This document shows, piece after piece, positions 24,408 to 31,668 of a stretch of DNA of 54,325 nucleotides. Made by a program: the position numbers and the translations under genes. Numbering within the stretch: the first letter of the stretch is position 1; every line of letters begins with the position of its first letter. This stretch comes from an uncultured Collinsella sp. (GTDB taxonomy: Bacteria; Actinomycetota; Coriobacteriia; Coriobacteriales; Coriobacteriaceae). The stretch is taken from assembly GCA_958415665.1 (NCBI GenBank), contig CATYZK010000012.1:1-54325 (forward strand), written 5' to 3'. The notes under the pieces are model-generated. The model did not search any database. It had not been told where the DNA came from and saw only the letters and a program-made list of their open reading frames with translations.

Positions 24408-24445
24408 CAAAACCACCGCAAAGGCGCCTGTCCCCTTTGCGGTGG
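24408..24445 (-). terminator. GGACAGGC-loop hairpin, copy 2 (esterase gene terminator)
   Basis: Read leftward, CCACCGCAAAGG and CCTTTGCGGTGG pair perfectly around GGACAGGCG and run into TTTTGCCC. It starts 13 bp after the SGNH hydrolase stop. Compared with copy 1 the stem carries a compensating A-T to G-C change. Confidence 0.8.
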
Positions 24446-24457
24446 CTTGGGGCCGTG

Positions 24458-25117
24458 CTACTCACCGAGCATCTCTTTGAGCTTGGCTGCCACGGCGTGA
24501 CCCAGGCTCTCGTGGCTTTCGGGCATCATATGCAGATAGTCGATATCGCCCGGCTCGGCAAACTCGGCGGCATTCAAAAAGTCGCAGCCAAGCTGCTCGG
24601 CCACGTGCGCATAGTACTCGCCAAAATGCTCAGATGCCTCAACGGAATGCTCGTCAAAGTCGGTCATATACACATCGGCGATCTGCGGCTTGATCTTGAT
24701 AGGAGCCATCAGCAGGATGCGCGGGCAAGGCGCAGCGTCGGTCCACGGAAACGCGCGGACGGCGCGAATCAGCGCCATGGCGCCACGGGCGATATCGGAA
24801 GCTGTCACGTTAAAGACCGTCTTGCAATCGTTAGTTCCCAGCATAATAACGATCGCATCCAGCGGCTTATGAGCCTCGAGCAGCATCGGCAGCGCGCGGA
24901 TGCCGTTAAGATTGGTGTCCAGATGGCACATATCGTCGCGTACCGTCGTGCGGCCGTTGAGGCCTTCTTCAATTACATGCCAGCCCTCGCCTAAGTCACG
25001 TTGGGCCACGCCGCACCAGCGCACATCCTGCGCATAGCGCACCGCGGTGCCATCGCGCATACCAGCCGGATCATAGCCATAGGTGTTGCTGTCACCAAAG
25101 CACAGAACGTTTTTCAT
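24458..25117 (-). CDS. SGNH/GDSL-type hydrolase
   Basis: Probable cytosolic esterase or acyl hydrolase of the SGNH superfamily (219 aa); the substrate is unknown. Block I is VLCFGDSNTYGYDP at the N-terminus with the nucleophilic serine, block III is VIMLGTNDCK near residue 105, and the C-terminal DYLHMMPESHESLGHA provides the Asp-x-x-His pair. ICEGLNGRTT-like block II reads EEGLNGRTTV near residue 55. No signal peptide is present. The ATG at 25117 has GGGGAGC 7 nt upstream. It has its own terminator downstream and lies behind the terminator of the macrodomain gene, so it is monocistronic. Confidence 0.85.
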   Translation of the reverse strand: MKNVLCFGDSNTYGYDPAGMRDGTAVRYAQDVRWCGVAQRDLGEGWHVIEEGLNGRTTVRDDMCHLDTNLNGIRALPMLLEAHKPLDAIVIMLGTNDCKTVFNVTASDIARGAMALIRAVRAFPWTDAAPCPRILLMAPIKIKPQIADVYMTDFDEHSVEASEHFGEYYAHVAEQLGCDFLNAAEFAEPGDIDYLHMMPESHESLGHAVAAKLKEMLGE

Positions 25118-25136
25118 CGTAAGCTCCCCACTCAAT

Positions 25137-25166
25137 AAAAAGCCGACGGGAGCAGCCCCCGTCGGC
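25137..25166 (-). terminator. Terminator of the macrodomain gene
   Basis: Read leftward, GCCGACGGG and CCCGTCGGC pair around a short loop and are followed by TTTTTATTG. It lies 27 bp after the stop at 25193. Confidence 0.85.
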
Positions 25167-25192
25167 TCGGTATATCGCATCACACGCACCGT

Positions 25193-26326
25193 TTACAGGT
25201 ACTTGTGCCAGTCGTCGTCATCCTCGTCATCCTCGGCAGCGGCCTGAGCCTGCTCGGCGGCACGGGCGGCTGCGGCGCGGGCGGCAACCTGAGCATAGGA
25301 CTCCTCGTTGCGCTCGGGGAAGTTTGCCAGCACGTGCTCGAACTTGGCGAAGTCCTCGTCCCAGCGCGTAGAGGGCACGGCAAAGAAGACCTGCTTGACC
25401 TTGAAGTCGCCCGATGCGAGCTCCTTGCGGAAGAGCTCGGCCACGGCCTCGGCATCAAAGCCGTTGTTGTCGCAGCCCCATGCGCCCAGCACGAGCTTCT
25501 CGCGACCCAACTCGTCGCAGATGGCGAGCACAAAGCGGATACGGTCGCGCAGGGCATCCAGCAGAGCATCGTCGCTCACGCGATACTCCTGGCGGGCGCG
25601 CTTAACGTTGGGCGCGGCGGCCACGATCACGTCGGCGTATGCATGCACGTGGTTGCGGTCGAAGCGCACCGCAGGCACCACCAGGGCGCGGTTACGATAG
25701 AGCTCGCAGTTGATGTTGCGGCGACGGTTCTCGCCGTACCACTTACGCTGCTTATCGAGAACGTTGTACAGATACGAATCGGCGCAGAGCGTCGCCTCCT
25801 GACCCAGATAACCCTGAATATAGCCACCGCCCGGGTTGGTGAACGAGGCAAAGGCGAGCACGGCCATGTCGCAGAACTGCGCATAGCCACGACCGTTGTC
25901 CAAGATGACCTGCGTGGCGGAGGCATCGAGCACGGTGACCTCGGGCAGAACCGGAGCGGGCTCCTCAGCAGACGCGGACTCAGCTTCGGCGATTTCCTCG
26001 ACAGGCTCCTCGACGGGCTCGGGCGCTGCCTCGGTCTCGGGCGCTGCCTCGACCTCGGCAGCCTCCGCGCCCTCGACGTCCTCGGCAACCTGTTCTTCGG
26101 CGGCCACAGCACTCTGAACCTTGGCCTTCATCGCCGCGACAAAGCCGGCAGGCATACCATCAAACTCGCGAACACCGGCAAGCGAACGCTCGATATCCTT
26201 GGCGCACGCTTCGGACACAGTTGCCACGTGACGCTCGGCGGCCTTGGCACGGGCCTCGCGCTTGGGATTGGGCTGACCCGCTCGGTTGGACCTGCGGTTA
26301 CGGTTCCTGTTGTCGACGTCTGCCAT
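25193..26326 (-). CDS. TIGR02452 family PARG-like macrodomain protein with acidic linker
   Basis: Protein of 377 aa with three parts: a basic N-terminal tail (RNRNRRSNRAGQPNPKREAR), an Ala/Glu/Pro-rich acidic stretch (about residues 70-130) and a C-terminal macrodomain of the TIGR02452 group (about 130-345), related to bacterial poly(ADP-ribose) glycohydrolases. FASFTNPGGGYIQGYLGQEA matches the GGG-X7-QEE signature, except that the last glutamate, the catalytic one in this family, is alanine. LVLGAWGCDNNGF and VFFAVPS are further macrodomain motifs. It ends in an acidic tail. The ATG at 26326 has GGAAAGG 8 nt upstream. It probably binds ADP-ribose or a related nucleotide; hydrolysis is doubtful. 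Confidence 0.8.
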   Translation of the reverse strand: MADVDNRNRNRRSNRAGQPNPKREARAKAAERHVATVSEACAKDIERSLAGVREFDGMPAGFVAAMKAKVQSAVAAEEQVAEDVEGAEAAEVEAAPETEAAPEPVEEPVEEIAEAESASAEEPAPVLPEVTVLDASATQVILDNGRGYAQFCDMAVLAFASFTNPGGGYIQGYLGQEATLCADSYLYNVLDKQRKWYGENRRRNINCELYRNRALVVPAVRFDRNHVHAYADVIVAAAPNVKRARQEYRVSDDALLDALRDRIRFVLAICDELGREKLVLGAWGCDNNGFDAEAVAELFRKELASGDFKVKQVFFAVPSTRWDEDFAKFEHVLANFPERNEESYAQVAARAAAARAAEQAQAAAEDDEDDDDWHKYL

Positions 26327-26391
26327 ACGTGGCCACCTTTCCTGTCGCTGCCGCTATCGGCTTTTCCCATCCATGATACCCCGCCGCGTAC

Positions 26392-26417
26392 AAAAAAGAC
26401 GGCCCCGAAGGACCGCC
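26392..26417 (-). terminator. Terminator of the BI-1 gene
   Basis: Read leftward, GGCGGTCC and GGGCCGTC pair (two G-U) around a TTCG tetraloop and are followed by TTTTTTG. It lies 46 bp after the stop at 26464. Confidence 0.8.
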
Positions 26418-26463
26418 TTTCGCATCGATTTGCACGCACGGCAAGCACCGCCGCAATTCGCCA

Positions 26464-27159
26464 CTAGTCGCGACGACCGAGGATGTTCAGGATGCGCAGG
26501 AACACGTTGATAATGTCCACGAACAGATTGGACGCCATGAGCACCGCATTGGGCAGCGTGGGCGGCACCGTCGTGGCAACATAGGTGTCGTAGCCAATAA
26601 AGCCGGCGAACACCACGATCACGATCAGGTCGGTGATGGTCTGCGAGACGCCCATGAACATCAGCACGATCTCAACCAGAATAGTGGCGAGCAGAATGCC
26701 AAAGCCGATGCCATATACGCGCTGGAAAAACTTGGGGAACGTCACGCCCAAGGCGCCAAAGACAAAGGTGATGGCGGCCGTGGCGATAAAGGCAGTGTTG
26801 ATGGTGGGCAGGTCGTAGTTGGCAAGGCCAAACGACGCGGTCAGGCCAAAGGTACTCGCAAAGATTACGTAGCCCACAAGGGACAGACCCACGGACTGCT
26901 TGCCCGCAGCAGCCGACATCATGACCATGCCAACGATGGTTAAAATAAACGAGCCAAAGACCAGTGGCAGGGCGGCGCCGCTCATCATCATGCGGGCAAA
27001 CGCCATGGTGCTCGTAAAGTAAGCACCGACGCCCATGGCGCAAAAGCCCAAGAAGATGAGGGCGGACATGGCAAGATTGTACGCGCGCGGCGACATCTCC
27101 TTGGCGCGGCTTGCGCCGGTCTCGATGGGGCCGTTCTGATAGCCCTGGATATCGTTCAT
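26464..27159 (-). CDS. Bax inhibitor-1 (YccA/TMBIM) family membrane protein
   Basis: Seven-helix inner-membrane protein (231 aa) of the BI-1 family, members of which conduct or leak calcium ions and act in stress tolerance; the bacterial role is uncertain. Hydrophobic helices begin near residues 27, 58, 85, 115, 145, 170 and 200. The C-terminal TDLIVIVVFAGFIGYDTYVAT carries the family's conserved aspartate pair region, and FVDIINVFLRILNILGRRD is the typical tail. The ATG at 27159 has GAAAGGACG upstream. A longer frame to 27273 has no ribosome site and polar codons unlike the family. Monocistronic. Confidence 0.88.
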   Translation of the reverse strand: MNDIQGYQNGPIETGASRAKEMSPRAYNLAMSALIFLGFCAMGVGAYFTSTMAFARMMMSGAALPLVFGSFILTIVGMVMMSAAAGKQSVGLSLVGYVIFASTFGLTASFGLANYDLPTINTAFIATAAITFVFGALGVTFPKFFQRVYGIGFGILLATILVEIVLMFMGVSQTITDLIVIVVFAGFIGYDTYVATTVPPTLPNAVLMASNLFVDIINVFLRILNILGRRD

Positions 27160-27238
27160 ACTTCGTCCTTTCAAAAAGCGCCACGACAGCGCCGTAGGTG
27201 ACAAGATTCCTGCCATTGTACCCGAATGCCGCGCGCTC

Positions 27239-27577
27239 TTACCTGCGGCGCTCGCCCTCGAGCGTACGATCAAAAGCCCAGACCCACCAACGCATCACGT
27301 GCGCCTGCGAGCCGTCCGCCCGCTCACGCGTTTGGTCCTCCAGATACAACTCGGTCGCATGTCCGCCAAAACGTACCTTATAGGTTGCCGTACGAATGCC
27401 GTGAACCGTCAGGCCAAAACCGGTGGACGAGACAATCTCGTCGATCGTAAAGCAACGGCCGTCGACCCAGCAGACGGTGACCGGCACGACTTGTCCGCCC
27501 GCAAGGATGCGGGTCACGACGTCCACATACTGCTTGTGCACGCGCCGAGTTTTGCCGTCTGTCTGTCGATATTCCAT
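27239..27577 (-). CDS. Hypothetical protein, 112 aa
   Basis: I do not recognise this family with confidence. The product is small, soluble and rich in beta-forming residues (VVTRILAGGQVVPVTVCWVDG, then VRFGGHATELYLEDQ) and ends in a tryptophan-rich basic tail (MRWWVWAFDRTLEGERRR). The start is uncertain. The ATG at 27577 has AGGAGG only 1 nt before it, too close for normal initiation. The in-frame ATG at 27598 has no ribosome site but lies just downstream of TACAAT (about 27609-27614), so a nearly leaderless start is possible. Codon use matches the neighbours. Confidence 0.6.
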   Translation of the reverse strand: MEYRQTDGKTRRVHKQYVDVVTRILAGGQVVPVTVCWVDGRCFTIDEIVSSTGFGLTVHGIRTATYKVRFGGHATELYLEDQTRERADGSQAHVMRWWVWAFDRTLEGERRR

Positions 27578-27827
27578 GCCTCCTATTATCGAACGCATGT
27601 TTGCATATTGTAAAGCGAACAGACTGTGGTTTTGGGGTGTTGGGGCGCGCGCACGTGTCCTCATGGTGTGTTAGCAAAAAGAACACCCGCGGTCAACAGG
27701 GCTAATATTCATTTTTAGTGCCAAAAAATTCACTGCTCCCATCAGAACTCGGTAAAGAAACCCGCAGGAGGTGATACGATTTATCATGTTTCTGTAACGT
27801 GCCTGCAAACTTCGAGAAAGCCCATAT

Positions 27828-28877
27828 ATGGACGTAACGTTCTCAACCTTCCTCGGCCAACTTGTGTCGAACCCAGTCCTTGCCGTCACCGTGATCCTCG
27901 CGCTCGGCGCCATCTTCGTCAATGGATGGACCGACGCGCCCAACGCCATCGCGACCTGCGTCACCACGCGTTGCATGCCCGCCCGCGCCGCCATCCTCAT
28001 GAGTGCCGCATTCAACTTCCTTGGCGTGCTCATCATGACGCACTTTAACGCGAGCGTCGCCAACACCATCTCCCATATTGTCGACTTTGGCGGAAACAGC
28101 ACCATGGCGCTCGCGTGCCTCTGCGCGGCGCTCTTCTCCATCGTCGTCTACGGCGCCACAGCGTCGCGTTTTGGCATCCCCACCTCGCAAAGCCACAGCC
28201 TTATCGCCGGCCTGACCGGTGCTGCCATCGCCCTCGGCGGCGCGAACAGCGTCAACGTCCACGAGTGGATGAAGGTCATCTACGGCCTGGCGCTCTCCAT
28301 CGGTCTGGGCTTTGTCATGGGCTGGATCCTGTGCAAACTCGTCTCTATTCTGTTTGCCGCTGCCAATAGGCGACGTGCCAACGTCTTCTTTAAATACGCT
28401 CAGATCGCGAGTGCTGCGGCCATGAGCTTTATGCACGGCGCGCAGGATGGACAGAAGTTCATCGGCGTGCTCTTTTTAGGTGTCGCCTTCGCCAACGGCC
28501 AGACGAGCGTCGGCGATGCCGGCATCCCCATCTGGATCATGTTGCTGTGCTCGGCCACCATGGGCATCGGCACCAGTGTGGGCGGCGAGCGCATCATCAA
28601 GTCCGTCGGCCAGAGCATGGTCAAGCTCGAGAAGTATCAGGGCTTCTCCGCCGACCTCGCAGGCGCCGCGAATCTGCTTCTTGCCACCCTTACCGGTATC
28701 CCTGTGTCCTCCACCCACATCAAGACCTGCGCCATCATGGGCGTCGGCGCCGTCAAGCGCCTTTCGGCCATCAACTTCGGCGTGGTCAAGGACATGATGT
28801 TCACCTGGTTCTTCACCTTCCCCGCCTGCGGACTCATCAGCTTTGTCATGGCCAAGCTGTTCATGATGTTCATCTAG
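27828..28877 (+). CDS. pit: Inorganic phosphate transporter, PiT family
   Basis: Low-affinity, cation-coupled phosphate permease in the cytoplasmic membrane (349 aa, about 10 helices). The two inverted PiT signatures are clear: AIFVNGWTDAPNAIATCVTTR near residue 28 and SFMHGAQDGQKFIGVLFLG near residue 203. PTSQSHSLIAGLTGA near residue 122 and PVSSTHIKTCAIMGVGA near residue 295 are the paired PTSxSH/PVSxTH repeats. The ATG at 27828 follows GAGAAAG by about 7 nt. The DUF47 gene follows after 67 bp in the usual pit-DUF47 operon. The high-affinity Pst system is encoded elsewhere in this window. Confidence 0.93.
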   Translation: MDVTFSTFLGQLVSNPVLAVTVILALGAIFVNGWTDAPNAIATCVTTRCMPARAAILMSAAFNFLGVLIMTHFNASVANTISHIVDFGGNSTMALACLCAALFSIVVYGATASRFGIPTSQSHSLIAGLTGAAIALGGANSVNVHEWMKVIYGLALSIGLGFVMGWILCKLVSILFAAANRRRANVFFKYAQIASAAAMSFMHGAQDGQKFIGVLFLGVAFANGQTSVGDAGIPIWIMLLCSATMGIGTSVGGERIIKSVGQSMVKLEKYQGFSADLAGAANLLLATLTGIPVSSTHIKTCAIMGVGAVKRLSAINFGVVKDMMFTWFFTFPACGLISFVMAKLFMMFI

Positions 28878-28944
28878 TCAAACCGAGCGTCCATCCGGAC
28901 CGTAATACTTCGCCCACCCGTCTTCGCCTCGAAAGGACCCACTC

Positions 28945-29568
28945 ATGGCAAAGAAACCCGATTCGTTCTACTTTGACAACTACGTCGCCTGCGCCGACCT
29001 TGCCGTCCAGGCCGCCGAGCTGCTCACCAAGATTTTCGAGAACTTCGATCCTGCAAAGATTCACGATATGCTCGACAAGATGCACACGATCGAGCATGCG
29101 GCCGACAAGAAGCACCATGAGCTTGAGGACGCCCTGCTCACGGCCTTTATCACCCCGCTTGAGCGCGAGGACCTGGACCTGATGAGCTGCTCGCTCGACA
29201 CCGTGCTCGACCGTATCGAGGGCGTCGTGCAGCGCGTCTACTTCACCAACATCCAGAGCATCCATCCCGACGCCATCGTCATCGCCCACAAGGTGACCGA
29301 CGCCTGCCGCGCCATGAAGGACCTGATGGTCGAGCTGCCTAACTACCGCAAGTCCAAAACGCTGCGCGAGCTCGTCATCCAGATCAACACCATCGAGTCC
29401 GAGGCCGACGAGCTCTATATCAACGCCATGCGAAACCTGCACGTTAACGGCAAGGACCCGCTCGAGGTCATCGCTTGGCGTGACGTGTACGCCTTCCTGG
29501 AGTACTGCGCTGACTGCTGCGAGAATGTGGCCGATGTCGTGGATTCGATTGTCATGAAGAACAGTTAA
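28945..29568 (+). CDS. DUF47 (PhoU-like) Pit accessory protein
   Basis: Cytosolic helical-bundle protein (207 aa) of the DUF47/TIGR00153 family, distantly related to PhoU, routinely encoded next to pit and thought to modulate its activity. Two repeats of a three-helix unit are suggested by acidic/histidine motifs that could bind metal: EHAADKKHHELEDAL near residue 52 and ESEADELYINAM near residue 152. The ATG at 28945 has AAAGGA 7 nt upstream. It is followed by the paired conserved-loop hairpins rather than a conventional terminator. Confidence 0.88.
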   Translation: MAKKPDSFYFDNYVACADLAVQAAELLTKIFENFDPAKIHDMLDKMHTIEHAADKKHHELEDALLTAFITPLEREDLDLMSCSLDTVLDRIEGVVQRVYFTNIQSIHPDAIVIAHKVTDACRAMKDLMVELPNYRKSKTLRELVIQINTIESEADELYINAMRNLHVNGKDPLEVIAWRDVYAFLEYCADCCENVADVVDSIVMKNS

Positions 29569-29572
29569 TTGG

Positions 29573-29664
29573 GGGCACGTATCCCACCGGTCGCGGGCCC
29601 GACCACTAATACCTTTTTCACTCCGGCTGCAAGCAGAGTCGTTCAAAAGCGGTTAATTAGTGGT
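29573..29664 (+). repeat. Conserved-loop hairpin, unit A
   Basis: The stem ACCACTAATACC(TTTT) at 29602-29617 pairs with AAAAGCGGTTAATTAGTGGT (29645-29664) with small bulges. The 27-nt loop at 29618-29644 begins TCACTCCGGCTGC and ends GCAGAGTCGTTC. The 5' flank ACGTATCCCACCGG matches ACGCGTCCCACCGG before unit B. The loop can form an inner CTGC/GCAG stem. Confidence 0.75.
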
Positions 29665-29760
29665 ACGCGTCCCACCGGCGAAGGCCCGGCACCTATTTGC
29701 TTTCTCACTCCGGCTGCGTGGCAGAGTCGTTCGAAAGTAAATAGGTGTCGGGCCTTCGCC
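29665..29760 (+). repeat. Conserved-loop hairpin, unit B
   Basis: Left arm 29677-29704 (starts GGCGAAGGCCCGGCACC) and right arm 29733-29760 pair over all 28 positions, two of them G-U. The 28-nt loop at 29705-29732 is identical to that of unit A except for the apical bases (GTG in place of AA). Stem sequences of the two units are otherwise unrelated. Confidence 0.8.
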
Positions 29761-29933
29761 TTACGTATCACCATTGGGAACCTGGGCTAATAGGCGGAAT
29801 GCATGGTGGCTTTGGTTGAAAGCGTCTTTGGCATCAGTCATGACTTTGGGCAGCGCTGAGCGTTTGGCTGAATGTTGCTCTGGGTACCCTTTGGTTGTCT
29901 TTTATTTCGTTATTAAATTGTTGGAGGGCTTGT

Positions 29934-30464
29934 ATGTCTTATTTGGATCTGGCTCGGGGTCGTTATTCTTGTCGCGAGTTTGAGGATCGTTCTGTTGAGC
30001 AGGCTGTGGTGGATGCCATTGTTGAGGCTGGGCGTATTGCTCCTTCTGCTTGTAATAATCATCCAGCCCGTGTGATGGTGCTGGATACGCCTGAGCTGTT
30101 GGAGAAGGCTGCTGCTTGTCAGCCTCGGTTTGCTCGTGATGGGTCTATCTTTGGGGCTCCGCTCGTCTTCCTTATTTGCAGCGTTACCGATGATGCTTGG
30201 GTGCGTCCGTATGACCAGATGAATTCCAGTGAAATCGATACGTCCATCGTATGTGATCAGATGATGATGGAGGCTACCGAGCAGGGCCTGGGAACGTGCT
30301 GGGTATGCCATTTTAAGCCTGAGGTGGCACAGGAGCAGTTCAACCTGCCCAAGGGCGTCTATCCCTATCACATGCTCGTCTGTGGCTATCCTGCCGACCA
30401 CATCGCCGATCCCGAGCATCGCGAGGCCCGCACCATTCCCCTCTCCAACTTCCTCCTCAAGTAG
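29934..30464 (+). CDS. Nitroreductase family protein
   Basis: FMN-dependent oxidoreductase of the nitroreductase superfamily (176 aa), probably NAD(P)H-dependent and cytosolic; the natural substrate is unknown. The N-terminus RGRYSCREFEDRSV is the FMN-phosphate-binding motif. GRIAPSACNNHPARVMVL near residue 37 and the late GLGTCWVCHFKP plus HMLVCGYP are family features. The ATG at 29934 has GGAGGG 5 nt upstream. Roughly the first 80 codons favour T-ending codons (gct, cgt, tct, gag/gtt), unlike the C-ending second half and the neighbours, which suggests recent exchange or relaxed selection. The stop codon lies inside a GTAG...CTAC repeat. Confidence 0.85.
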   Translation: MSYLDLARGRYSCREFEDRSVEQAVVDAIVEAGRIAPSACNNHPARVMVLDTPELLEKAAACQPRFARDGSIFGAPLVFLICSVTDDAWVRPYDQMNSSEIDTSIVCDQMMMEATEQGLGTCWVCHFKPEVAQEQFNLPKGVYPYHMLVCGYPADHIADPEHREARTIPLSNFLLK

Positions 30465-30489
30465 TTTTTAGACATACCTTAAAATCTAC
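30461..30489. repeat. GTAG...CTAC palindromic repeat, copy 2
   Basis: The sequence starts GTAGTTTTTAGACAT and ends TTAAAATCTAC. It aligns with 9564-9594 with two single-base gaps and few changes. Its second to fourth bases form the nitroreductase TAG stop codon. Confidence 0.6.
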
Positions 30490-30507
30490 CTTTTACCACG
30501 CGCCCTT

Positions 30508-30551
30508 CGCCGAGTTCTGTCCTATCGCATGCAGAGCTCGGCGTTTTGTTT
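30508..30551 (+). terminator. Terminator of the nitroreductase gene
   Basis: CGCCGAG and CTCGGCG pair around a 22-nt loop that contains further complementarity, and TTTTGTTT follows. Confidence 0.8.
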
Positions 30552-30571
30552 CCCAACCCGTATACAGCCAC

Positions 30572-30598
30572 AAAAAAAGAGCCCGCAGGTGCGAGCTC
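30572..30598 (-). terminator. Terminator of divIVA (end of the division cluster)
   Basis: Read leftward, GAGCTCGCA and TGCGGGCTC pair around CC and are followed by TTTTTTT. It lies 31 bp after the divIVA stop. Confidence 0.88.
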
Positions 30599-30629
30599 CT
30601 CTTAAGGACACTAGATTGTAGCTCTGATG

Positions 30630-31304
30630 CTAGTCCAGGTCGTCGGCGGCAAAGTTGTCGATCGGAGCGAAAGGATCGGCCACGGGGACAACCGGGTCAG
30701 CGACGGGCAGCGGATCGGCGGGAACAGTCACCGCAGGAGAAGCGGCAGAACCGACCGGCGTGGAGGCCATGAGGTCGGCCGGGAAGGAGTTCTGGGCATC
30801 ATCCATGAAGTGCTGGATGAGCTTGAGGTACTCGGCCTTGAACTCCTCGCGGGAAGCCTTGAGACGATCGATTTCCTCGAGCTCGGCCTGCTTTTCGGTC
30901 AGAGCCTGGCGGATAACCTCGCGGGCCTTAGCGTCAGCCTCGTTGCGGATACGCTCAGCGTTCTCGTTGGCATCGTTGACGATGGTCTCAGCGGTCTGCT
31001 GGGCAGCGATCAGGGCAGCGGAAATCTGACGCTCCTGAGCGGAGAAGTCAGGGGCGGGAGCAGCCACGGGGGCGGCAGGAACGGCCTGGGCGGTGGCATC
31101 CTGAGCCTGGGCAAGCTGAGTCTGCGCATCGGCAAGCTGCTGCTCGGTAGCAGTCAGACGACCCTTAAGGTCGACGATCTTAGCGAGCATAGCGTCAACC
31201 TCGGAGGACAGCGTCTCCAAGAAGACGTCGACCTCAGCAGGATCGTAGCCACGCTTGGCCTCAGAGAAAGTCTGAGCCTGGATGTCTGCAGGGGTAATAG
31301 CCAT
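30630..31304 (-). CDS. divIVA: DivIVA domain protein
   Basis: Coiled-coil scaffold (224 aa) that binds curved membrane at poles and septa and organises cell-wall growth in Gram-positive bacteria. The N-terminal lipid-binding domain is recognisable (MAITPADIQAQTFSEAKRGYDPAEVDVFL). It is followed by coiled coil about 30-70, an Ala/Pro linker about 72-88, a second long coiled coil about 90-165 (IVNDANENAERIRNEADAKA) and a Pro/Val/Asp-rich disordered tail. The ATG at 31304 has AAAGGAG 8 nt upstream. It is the last gene of the sepF-yggT-divIVA block, as in other Gram-positives, but ylmH is missing between yggT and divIVA. Confidence 0.9.
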   Translation of the reverse strand: MAITPADIQAQTFSEAKRGYDPAEVDVFLETLSSEVDAMLAKIVDLKGRLTATEQQLADAQTQLAQAQDATAQAVPAAPVAAPAPDFSAQERQISAALIAAQQTAETIVNDANENAERIRNEADAKAREVIRQALTEKQAELEEIDRLKASREEFKAEYLKLIQHFMDDAQNSFPADLMASTPVGSAASPAVTVPADPLPVADPVVPVADPFAPIDNFAADDLD

Positions 31305-31365
31305 AACAAGTCTCCTTTTTCATCGCCTCGGCGCTACACGCCCGACGTAAGTTACTAAGTCAGTT

Positions 31366-31647
31366 CTACACGAGTATACCTATAAGAAGCTGCAGAACCA
31401 GCCTCTGCACCAACTGCAACGCAATAATCGCAACGACCGGCGAAAAATCGATACCGCCCATCGGCGGGATGAAACGACGGAACAGGTTGAGCCACGGACC
31501 GCACACGCTATCGAGCACCGCGGCAATATCCTGAAGCAAACCACCCTGCTTCATGGGAATCCACGTCATAAAGCAGTAGACGACAATGAGCGTGGAATAG
31601 AAGTTGAACAGCGTGTTGACCAGCTGGACGATAGTGTAGATGTTGAT
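31366..31647 (-). CDS. yggT: YggT family membrane protein, apparent ATC start
   Basis: Small membrane protein (93 aa) with two hydrophobic segments, about residues 5-26 (TIVQLVNTLFNFYSTLIVVY) and 70-92, joined by the family motif GPWLNLFRRFIPPMGGIDFSPVVA. Relatives aid membrane insertion or organisation near the divisome. The frame opens directly after the sepF stop, but no ATG, GTG or TTG occurs until an ATG at 31569, which would remove the whole first helix and has no ribosome site. GAGGAG at 31659-31654 is followed after 6 nt by ATC at 31647, which I take as the start. A sequence error (ATG read as ATC) is the alternative. It lies 21 bp behind sepF. Confidence 0.7.
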   Translation of the reverse strand: MNIYTIVQLVNTLFNFYSTLIVVYCFMTWIPMKQGGLLQDIAAVLDSVCGPWLNLFRRFIPPMGGIDFSPVVAIIALQLVQRLVLQLLIGILV

Positions 31648-31668
31648 GGGAATCTCCTCGTCTTGTCT

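Larger units (their letters stand above)
29569..29933. other. Intergenic region with paired hairpins upstream of nitroreductase
   Basis: No gene is present. The first 190 bp hold two related hairpins (listed separately). The remaining 29771-29933 is T-rich and leads into the nitroreductase ribosome site. TTGGTT and TTAAAT near 29890-29920 resemble promoter hexamers, but transcription from them would start inside the ribosome site, so I do not assign them. Confidence 0.5.

Noticed and set aside
29573..29760. CRISPR array
   Set aside because: Only two units, palindromic with divergent stems, with no regular spacers and no cas genes anywhere in the window.
29890..29925. Promoter for the nitroreductase (TTGGTT, TTAAAT)
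   Set aside because: Transcription from it would begin within the ribosome-binding site, so the match is probably accidental.
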